64,000 nucleotides of DNA, taken from CAZIFG01 sp964539135. GTDB taxonomy: Bacteria; Margulisbacteria; Marinamargulisbacteria; GCA-2716485; CAZIFG01. Shown piece after piece: positions 58,213 through 64,000 of this stretch. The notes under the pieces are model-generated. The model had not been told where the DNA came from. It ran no database searches and was given only the letters and a program-made list of their open reading frames with translations. The stretch lies in contig CAZIFG010000001.1 in the NCBI GenBank assembly GCA_964539135.1, positions 1 to 64,000 on the forward strand, read 5' to 3'. How positions within the stretch are numbered: position 1 is the stretch's first letter; the number at the start of each line of letters is the position of its first letter. Made by a program: the position numbers and the translations under genes.

Positions 58213-58926
58213 TTATTCCTTTAATAAGAGACCTTCAAGTTGCAGTCTCGTGTTGGTATTGTAGTGAAGGGCTTCTAGGGTGTCTACTATTCTTTGGATT
58301 ATGTAGATGTTAGGGGGTGTTTCTTCTGTCAATTCCTGGATCCACTCATATAGAGCTTCTTGGGCACTTTCTTTGTTTTCGGCCAGAATTTCAAGTGCGC
58401 TTAATTGGTCTATTAGCGATTTTTTTTTCAATTCTGTGTAGGGAATATGTTTTTTTTCGGACTTAGTCTTATTTTTTTCTGTGGGAAAATATAGGGGCTG
58501 ACACCGTGACCAAATGGTTGGCAGTATGGCTTTGGGTTGCGTTGTGGTTAATATAAAGATAACGTGATTCGGGGGTGTTTCCAGTGTTTTTAAAAAGGCA
58601 TTGGCGGCTTGCACGGTAAATGTGTGGGCATCGCATAGGGTTACAAAGAGGGGATCTTGATTTGGAGAGCCATATTTTGTTTTTTCTATTAATGCCCGGA
58701 TATCTTCTATTTTGATGCTGTTTTCTGTCTTTACTCTCAAATGGTTGGGACTTTCTTTAGCGCTTTGAAGTCGTTTTTCAATGAGGTAAGTGGCGGCTAA
58801 TTCTAGATCTGCCGCGCATTCTCCGTAAAAGAGATAGGCGGCATCTAGGGTTTTATGTTCAGAGAGGGCATCTAAAAAGGCTTTATTTTTGTTTGAAAAT
58901 AAAGTGCCGGTTTCATCATTTGTCAT
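58213..58926 (-). CDS. holB: DNA polymerase III delta-prime subunit
   Basis: 237 residues, shorter than typical (~300). The clamp-loader AAA+ pattern is visible: 'IEDIRALIEKTKYGSPNQ', 'VTLCDAHTFTVQAANAFLKTLETPPNHVIFILTT' (in part: AANAFLKTLETPPNHVIF) and sensor 1 'PKAILPTIWSRCQPL' with the SRC motif. Walker A is absent, as expected for delta-prime. It overlaps aclA by 4 nt. Confidence 0.9.
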   Translation of the reverse strand: MTNDETGTLFSNKNKAFLDALSEHKTLDAAYLFYGECAADLELAATYLIEKRLQSAKESPNHLRVKTENSIKIEDIRALIEKTKYGSPNQDPLFVTLCDAHTFTVQAANAFLKTLETPPNHVIFILTTTQPKAILPTIWSRCQPLYFPTEKNKTKSEKKHIPYTELKKKSLIDQLSALEILAENKESAQEALYEWIQELTEETPPNIYIIQRIVDTLEALHYNTNTRLQLEGLLLKE

Positions 58927-60776
58927 GAATGAATGTGTTCGGCCATTTCAACATCGTATAAAATATCATCAAATTGATGGCGATATAAGGGCATGTTGAG
59001 TCGTTTTTCATCTAACACATGGCCGATAAATCCGATGGTTCTCCCCAATATAAAAAAGGCATTTAGTGTGCCTGTTTCGATGAATTCTTGAATTTCACTG
59101 TCGGTATAATTTAAGCCTTTCCACATGTCCACCATGAGAACGCCTATGGCACCATCTACATTTAAAATTAAATTGTCTTTTTTAGAGGATGTAATGAGTT
59201 CTACTTTTGAGGCATAGTCTAATAAAGGGGTGCTTGGAAATGCAGTTTTGGCATATTCTTTTAGACTTTTGACTCGAAGGTCAGGGTTTCTTAAGGATTT
59301 AATGCGATGTCCGATTCCAGGGATGGGAATGCCTTTTTGTTTCATGCTTTCTACAAACTCTCTGGGGTCTTGAGCGCTGTCATAGGCGATTTTAAAATGG
59401 CGTGCTGTATCATCAATGGCACCCCCAAATTTGGGACCTATGGTTAAAAGACCACTGGCTAAGCAGGATACGACGTCTTTACCTGCGCGTGCCGAGACCC
59501 TGCAATTGTGGGCGCCGCTGACCGCAGGCCCGTGATCGGCGACGGTTTTTAAAACCGTTTCTATAAAATCGCTGGCCCATTTTGGATATCTTTTTTTGAA
59601 CCATAATAAACTGACAACATCTGCGATGCTGAATCCTGTATCAGGTGTTGCTACTTTGCTGATGGGATATCCGGCGTAAACAGCTTCATCTCCTCTATCA
59701 TCTGAAATGGTACAGATAAAGCTGGTTTCTTTTCTGATTTTACCTTCTTTTTTTGCCGTTGAAAAATCGATGGGAAGTTTTGGAATGACAGGTTCTTTTT
59801 GTTTTTGAATCACACCTTCCGCTTGAAGGCGTTGAAACACAGCATGAATCATGTCTGGTAGTTCATTGAAAGATTTAGGGACTCTAAATCCAGCCTCTTT
59901 CATGGCTTCGTTTTTGGCTTTTGCGGTTTCTTTTTTATCATTAGCACTGGCACCGGCATGTCCAAATTGTACACTGGCGCTAAAATGTTCTGCGACGGTG
60001 CCAATACACCAGGCCACAATGGGTTTGGTTATTTTTCCAGATTTTACAGCTTCAATTACCTCATATTCTGCGAGTCCACCCACTTCTCCTAATAAAATGA
60101 AATATTTAATGTCAGGGTTTTTTTCCATTCGGAGGAGATGTTCGAGATAAGAAGACCCGGGATATCGATCGCCCCCTATGGCAATACCTTCTGAAATGCC
60201 ATCCGCTTGAAGTGCTGTGATATTGGCCAGCTCATTAAAGAGGCCGCCAGATCGTGTTACAAGACCTGCGGATCCTTTGAGGTGAAGTTTAGATTGGATA
60301 ATGCGCTCGTTGGTACCGCCAAGATTCCCGGTTTTAAAGGCCCCGGGGGAAATGCATCCCACTGTTGCGGGACCAATAATGATTTTTTTGAGTTGCTTGG
60401 CTTGCGTATTGAGTTCTCTTGTGAGTCGTTCGGGAACGCCTTCTGCCGTGATCATGATGGTTCGAATGCTTGGGATCTCTAAGGCTTCTTTTGTAACCTG
60501 ATGGGCGGTTCTAAATGAGGCAAAATTGAGTAAAATATCAGCATGAGGGTATGCTTCTGCGGCTTCTTCGGTGCATTTATAAATGGGGATAATGACCTCT
60601 GTATTTCCAAAGAAAAACTTTTCAAAGGAGGTGCTGCTTGTGGGATGAATAATGGCGGCCACAGAGGGCGTTTTACGATGAATAATATAATCGTAATCCA
60701 ACATGCGTTGAATGGCTTTTGCGTTGTTATTCCAAAATAAGGCCTGTGTTTCAGGGGTGAATAATGTGTTTGTCAT
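58923..60776 (-). CDS. aclA: ATP-citrate lyase, large subunit (citrate synthase-like domain)
   Basis: 617 residues, matching the CoA-ligase alpha plus citryl-CoA lyase half of eukaryotic ACLY and the Chlorobium AclA (plants call this chain ACLB). The phosphorylated His lies in 'ASVQFGHAGASAND'. The citrate synthase-like part holds 'HGPAVSGAHNCRVSARAGKD' (in part) and 'IPIPGIGHRIKSLRNPDLRV' (in part). The enzyme cleaves citrate to acetyl-CoA and oxaloacetate with ATP, the key step of the reductive TCA cycle. It overlaps aclB by 4 nt. Confidence 0.95.
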   Translation of the reverse strand: MTNTLFTPETQALFWNNNAKAIQRMLDYDYIIHRKTPSVAAIIHPTSSTSFEKFFFGNTEVIIPIYKCTEEAAEAYPHADILLNFASFRTAHQVTKEALEIPSIRTIMITAEGVPERLTRELNTQAKQLKKIIIGPATVGCISPGAFKTGNLGGTNERIIQSKLHLKGSAGLVTRSGGLFNELANITALQADGISEGIAIGGDRYPGSSYLEHLLRMEKNPDIKYFILLGEVGGLAEYEVIEAVKSGKITKPIVAWCIGTVAEHFSASVQFGHAGASANDKKETAKAKNEAMKEAGFRVPKSFNELPDMIHAVFQRLQAEGVIQKQKEPVIPKLPIDFSTAKKEGKIRKETSFICTISDDRGDEAVYAGYPISKVATPDTGFSIADVVSLLWFKKRYPKWASDFIETVLKTVADHGPAVSGAHNCRVSARAGKDVVSCLASGLLTIGPKFGGAIDDTARHFKIAYDSAQDPREFVESMKQKGIPIPGIGHRIKSLRNPDLRVKSLKEYAKTAFPSTPLLDYASKVELITSSKKDNLILNVDGAIGVLMVDMWKGLNYTDSEIQEFIETGTLNAFFILGRTIGFIGHVLDEKRLNMPLYRHQFDDILYDVEMAEHIHS

Positions 60777-62083
60777 GCTACAACTCCTTCTTTTTCTTCT
60801 TCTAAGGCCATGCGAATGATATCGGTAATATGGGTGTTTGGCCCATAGACTTGGATGGGTAAATGGAGCCTTTCACCGGCAGCTTCCATTAACTTTAAGC
60901 CTTTTTCGTAGTTAGGGCCGCCACGACGTACGTATGTTTTTACCTTGTTTTTTTGAAGCGCGGGGGCAAATTCTTCAAGCGCTTGAATAATGCCTGCGAA
61001 GGTTTTGGCGACGTCTGTAAAATTGGCAATGGCGCCACCGATAATTAGGATTTTATCTTCTTCTCTGGGGTGTTCGACCATTAACTCTAATAGGGTTTTG
61101 GTGTAAATATAGGTTTCTTCTGTGGTTGGATTCCCAGAGTATTCGCCGTAATTGGCCAATTCACTGATGCCCCAGGCATTGTCTATGGTGTCAGCGTACA
61201 CAACGGAGGCACCGCCGCCAGCTACCAAGGTCCAGAGTCGTCCATAAGGATTCAGAATTGTGAGCTTTAAACTGGATCCAGATTCTTCATCTAAGGCTTT
61301 GATGCGTTCTTCAGCCGCACTTAAAGGACGCATGCCAAAGGGGGAGGGGAATTCGATAGGGCCCCATTTTTCTGTGATTAAAAATTTTGCGGTATCGTCT
61401 ACTTTGGCTACTGCATCTAAGAGATACACCGTATTGTCTTTAATGACGACAGGATTGAGTTCTAAATAGCAAAAATGTAGGTCTTTAAAGAAGGCATAAA
61501 ATTGTGTCGCAAATACGGTAAAGGGCGTGTTTTTTAATCCATTTGGCATGCCTTTTTCTATTTTAGAGGCGATATCTTGCTCTGATAGATTGAGCGGAAT
61601 TCGTATTTCTGTGGTTTTGTCCCAATTTTCTTCTACTTCAATGCCACCGTAGGGACTGATGACTAAAATATCGTCATAATCGTCGGTTCGAGCTGAAATA
61701 TAGTATTCTTCTTCTTGGTCGTGGGGGGCAAAGGGCTCCACAATGTAATGGGATAAAACACCTGAAATCCCTGATAAAAGGGTGGTTTCTTGTGTGTTGT
61801 GTTTTTCAATCCACTCACAGGCTTGTTTTAAATTGACATCACCTGCTTTTTTTTCTTTTAAATATACAAGGTTATTTTTGCCTCGTTTTCCAAATAGCAT
61901 GTCGGGTTTTACAACCAGTCCGCTTTGATTCAACCATGGATTTACTTGGGTTTGATCTTTTAACATTTGTCCCGAACAGGCTAGAACAGAATTGAAATGA
62001 TATTTAAATCCTTTGAAATACGTTTCCCAATGAGTATGAAATAGGGATTTACAGGTGTATTCTCGTATGTCTCTTTGTGCCAT
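60773..62083 (-). CDS. aclB: ATP-citrate lyase, small subunit (ATP-grasp)
   Basis: 436 residues, matching the N-terminal ATP-grasp/succinyl-CoA-synthetase-beta-like part of ACLY and the Chlorobium AclB (plant ACLA). Landmarks are 'LVVKPDMLFGKRGKNNLVYL', 'HYIVEPFAPHDQEEEYYISA', 'LHFCYLELNPVVIKDNTVYLLD' (in part) and 'LWTLVAGGGASVVYADTI'. It binds ATP and citrate and phosphorylates the large subunit. Gene order aclB-aclA is the same as in other bacteria with this enzyme. Confidence 0.95.
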   Translation of the reverse strand: MAQRDIREYTCKSLFHTHWETYFKGFKYHFNSVLACSGQMLKDQTQVNPWLNQSGLVVKPDMLFGKRGKNNLVYLKEKKAGDVNLKQACEWIEKHNTQETTLLSGISGVLSHYIVEPFAPHDQEEEYYISARTDDYDDILVISPYGGIEVEENWDKTTEIRIPLNLSEQDIASKIEKGMPNGLKNTPFTVFATQFYAFFKDLHFCYLELNPVVIKDNTVYLLDAVAKVDDTAKFLITEKWGPIEFPSPFGMRPLSAAEERIKALDEESGSSLKLTILNPYGRLWTLVAGGGASVVYADTIDNAWGISELANYGEYSGNPTTEETYIYTKTLLELMVEHPREEDKILIIGGAIANFTDVAKTFAGIIQALEEFAPALQKNKVKTYVRRGGPNYEKGLKLMEAAGERLHLPIQVYGPNTHITDIIRMALEEEKEGVVA

Positions 62084-62113
62084 TTTTTTGCCCCTTAAGG
62101 TTTAATTTGATCT

Positions 62114-62608
62114 CTAGTTGGAAATGCCTAATAGTGTTGCGACGGCAATTCCTATCCACAAAAATGTGCGCTGACGTTTCATTTCTTTGACTTCTTTTTT
62201 TAAGTCCCAGGCTATTTTTGTGAGATCATTATGCAGTGTTTCTTGTTCTGTTGAGAGTTGTTTTGTTTTTGCCATTAATTTTTTAATATTTTCATCTGCG
62301 GCTACAAAATTAGATTTAAAGGATTTTGATAAATGATTTAATTCTTGAATATCGGCTTTCGATAATTGAAGGGTGGTGTTTTCCGGGGTGTTGTTGATTT
62401 GATCAATTACCAAGGCCAATTCTTTTCGGGTGACGGGTTCTTTGGGTCTAAAATTATTATCTTCAAATAAGGTTAAATACCCGTTGTTGATACTATTTTC
62501 GATGGCTTTGTAACTGGTGTCTCGACTGTCCACATCGGCAATGGGTTCTGCGTGAATGAGGGCAGTGCTTAAGAGTAGTATTCCAAAAATAAATAGACTT
62601 TTTTTCAT
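62114..62608 (-). CDS. SLH-domain protein with coiled coil and C-terminal membrane anchor
   Basis: 164 residues. A Sec signal is followed by one S-layer homology domain ('ADVDSRDTSYKAIENSINNG', 'NNFRPKEPVTRKELALVIDQ' in part), then a long coiled coil (~85-145) and a terminal membrane helix ('FLWIGIAVATLLGISN'). The SLH side would face peptidoglycan or secondary polymers while the C-terminus anchors in a membrane, as a tether between envelope layers. This layout differs from classic outer membrane SLH proteins. It overlaps the upstream gene by 1 nt. Confidence 0.78.
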   Translation of the reverse strand: MKKSLFIFGILLLSTALIHAEPIADVDSRDTSYKAIENSINNGYLTLFEDNNFRPKEPVTRKELALVIDQINNTPENTTLQLSKADIQELNHLSKSFKSNFVAADENIKKLMAKTKQLSTEQETLHNDLTKIAWDLKKEVKEMKRQRTFLWIGIAVATLLGISN

Positions 62609-64000
62609 TATTTCTCTCCTTTTATTTCAACCACTTCTACATGTTGAATGGCATAATTTTCATTGAGCGTGATTTCTGTTTTTCCTGCCTTTAAGGGCTT
62701 GAAATGCAACTTTACAATTTTTAGAAGCGGTTGTTTTTTTGTGTTTTTGATACGTCTTATGCTTACCTCTCCGTCTCTTTCTGCTATTTTTTGGTCTAAT
62801 TGTTCAATGTCTGAACTGGTGCTTGTTCGAATGAGTTCCAGCGCTTCAGGATTGAAGGTAATGTTATAAAATGTTTCTTTAAAGGGTTGTGAATTTTCAA
62901 TGTTAAATTCCACATAAAAAACATCGTCTAGGGAGACTGTTTTTTTGTCGGATGTGAGCGTTTTGATCATTAAAGGATCTGCGATATTAATGGTTTTTGT
63001 GATGGTTTTTTTCAGGGTTCCTTTTGCTTTTATACTTACACTGAGGGTTTCACGTTGTTTTGGATTGTTCGGCATTTTTATTTTCCAATTGATTTTAAGG
63101 GTTTCAAAGGGTTTTAAGAGGGCAATCTTTTTTTTTGCTGTTTCAAAGTTTGGAAGATCTAAACTTTTGGTATCAATTTCGGTTTCAATTTGTGAAATGC
63201 TGAACGATGATGGATTTTTAAGGGTTAATATGGCATCCGTATAAGCATTGAATCCCAGTATTTTTTTCACAGGTACATACAAAGAAGCTTCAATGTTTAC
63301 AGCTGCGTTGAAATTGATTTTTCGCTTGACGCTGTTTTTTCCTAAGGTAGATGAATTTACGTTCATTTCAATAAAATGAGTTCCGAAACTGGCTTCATTG
63401 GTTAAAATGACTTTGATGGGTACTTGTGCGGTTTCACCGGCTTTTATCATGGGGATTTTTGTGGATAAGTTGCCTTTTGTAATTCGAAGCCCTTCTGGTA
63501 AGTCGAAGGTCACTTCTGTATTTTGAATGTCATATCCGCCTGGATTTAAGATATATCCTAAAATCATAAATTCGTGGGGGGAGGTTAGCGGAACATTTGA
63601 AGGTGCGGTTAATCCTAACTTAATGGCGCCAGGAGATAAGGTGAGCCCGCCCAGTCCATAAATGGTTCGAATGGTGCGACTTTCTCCGGGTTGCAAGGAG
63701 ATGGGGTTCCAATAAAGTCCCAATGCGGTATCTTGTTCGATTTCACCGGTTCGAATAAAGGGCCTGTTTTCTTCGTATTGAAAGTTCCAAGGGTTATCCA
63801 CGAGCGTGCCCCAGTTGGATAAAACCATACGGTCTGGCGGAAAAACGCCATGGTCTTTGTCAATGAGGGATCCTTGAGCAATGACATTGGGTGTTATTAA
63901 GGAATCAAAGGCTTGCCAATACTCTAAGATATTTTTTCCGATGTATTCTTTTTCTGCGGTAATGGCATCTTTTCCAATTCGGAAAGGCGCGCCATCGTTG
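62608..64000 (-). CDS. Large beta-rich exported protein (5' partial), cohesin-like C-terminus
   Basis: The frame is open to the right edge, so the first part is missing; 463 residues are seen. It starts with 'GKNILEYWQAFDSLITPNVIAQ' (in part), then several Ig/CARDB-like beta domains ('VTFDLPEGLRITKGNLSTKI' in part, 'AGETAQVPIKVILTNEASFG' in part). The last ~110 residues ('FYVEFNIENSQPFKETFYNI' in part) look cohesin-like. I cannot assign a function. The SLH protein follows directly, so the two may form a cell-surface pair. Confidence 0.7.
   Translation of the reverse strand, partial: NDGAPFRIGKDAITAEKEYIGKNILEYWQAFDSLITPNVIAQGSLIDKDHGVFPPDRMVLSNWGTLVDNPWNFQYEENRPFIRTGEIEQDTALGLYWNPISLQPGESRTIRTIYGLGGLTLSPGAIKLGLTAPSNVPLTSPHEFMILGYILNPGGYDIQNTEVTFDLPEGLRITKGNLSTKIPMIKAGETAQVPIKVILTNEASFGTHFIEMNVNSSTLGKNSVKRKINFNAAVNIEASLYVPVKKILGFNAYTDAILTLKNPSSFSISQIETEIDTKSLDLPNFETAKKKIALLKPFETLKINWKIKMPNNPKQRETLSVSIKAKGTLKKTITKTINIADPLMIKTLTSDKKTVSLDDVFYVEFNIENSQPFKETFYNITFNPEALELIRTSTSSDIEQLDQKIAERDGEVSIRRIKNTKKQPLLKIVKLHFKPLKAGKTEITLNENYAIQHVEVVEIKGEK

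Noticed and set aside
1..64000. CRISPR arrays, rRNA genes, integrases or att sites
   Set aside because: I looked for regularly spaced repeats, rRNA landmarks and recombinases and saw none; the only regular array is the coding repeat at the left edge.

Overview
The window is a low-GC, densely packed bacterial chromosome segment from a diderm that makes LPS. It carries heptose genes (rfaE1/rfaE2), lptD, a YjgP/YjgQ-type permease, lnt, an MsbA-like exporter, and a flagellar rod/ring/MS-ring cluster. A two-gene ATP-citrate lyase suggests citrate cleavage, possibly a reductive TCA cycle. I cannot name the species. The combination fits a deep-branching or candidate-phylum diderm better than Proteobacteria, and that is inference. 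The + strand is rich in T and G even where genes lie on the - strand, which points to strong replication-strand mutational bias.

Layout. 1-2.6 kb: end of a decapeptide-repeat surface protein with a Peptidase_S74 chaperone domain, plus a small secreted FlgD/T9SS-like protein. 2.6-5 kb: rpmE-prfA-prmC. 5.2-12 kb (-): sigma54 activator, HAD protein, ispE, a PpiC lipoprotein, pnp, rpsO. 12.1-16.4 kb (+): def-panD-lysA-panB-cysS. 16.4-29.2 kb: hom, tsaB, infA, pepN, ogt, several unknowns, a DJ-1 protein, hisI-hemB-sufE, and tRNA-Arg(ACG). 29.4-34.3 kb (-): ABC exporter, MBL hydrolase, rfaE2/rfaE1. 34.3-38.4 kb (+): lepA-pabB-pabC. 38.5-49.2 kb (+): flagellar operon (FliK-like, FlhB-C-like, flgF, flgG, flgA, flgH, flgI, flgJ-like, fliA, flgB, flgC, fliE, fliF, fliG-like). 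49.2-64 kb (-): SLH protein, aclB-aclA-holB-hinT-rpsU-lptF/G-TPR-lptD-lipoprotein-lnt.

The most unusual signal is a family of short transposable elements. Five full copies of 136-142 bp all lie in the same orientation. They have about 21-bp terminal inverted repeats beginning GGGACTGTTGCGAAA, and 5-bp target duplications are visible. Read on the - strand they encode a conserved, mostly stop-free peptide. One copy sits in frame inside ispE (142 + 5 = 147 bp = 49 codons), and removing it restores a textbook IspE. Another interrupts ogt near its start. Isolated 15-23 nt ends lie in prmC, upstream of the PpiC gene, and exactly at the junction between a fliG lacking its motor domain and lnt. This resembles the protein-inserting palindromic elements of Rickettsia in behaviour, but not in any sequence I recognise.

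The second unusual signal is in the flagellar operon. FlgF, FlgB, FlgC and the FlgJ-like protein each begin with a Sec-type signal peptide, although rod proteins are normally exported by the flagellar type III apparatus. The FliG homologue stops after its middle domain. Together these suggest a flagellar basal body assembled or used in an unorthodox way, or a cluster that is decaying.
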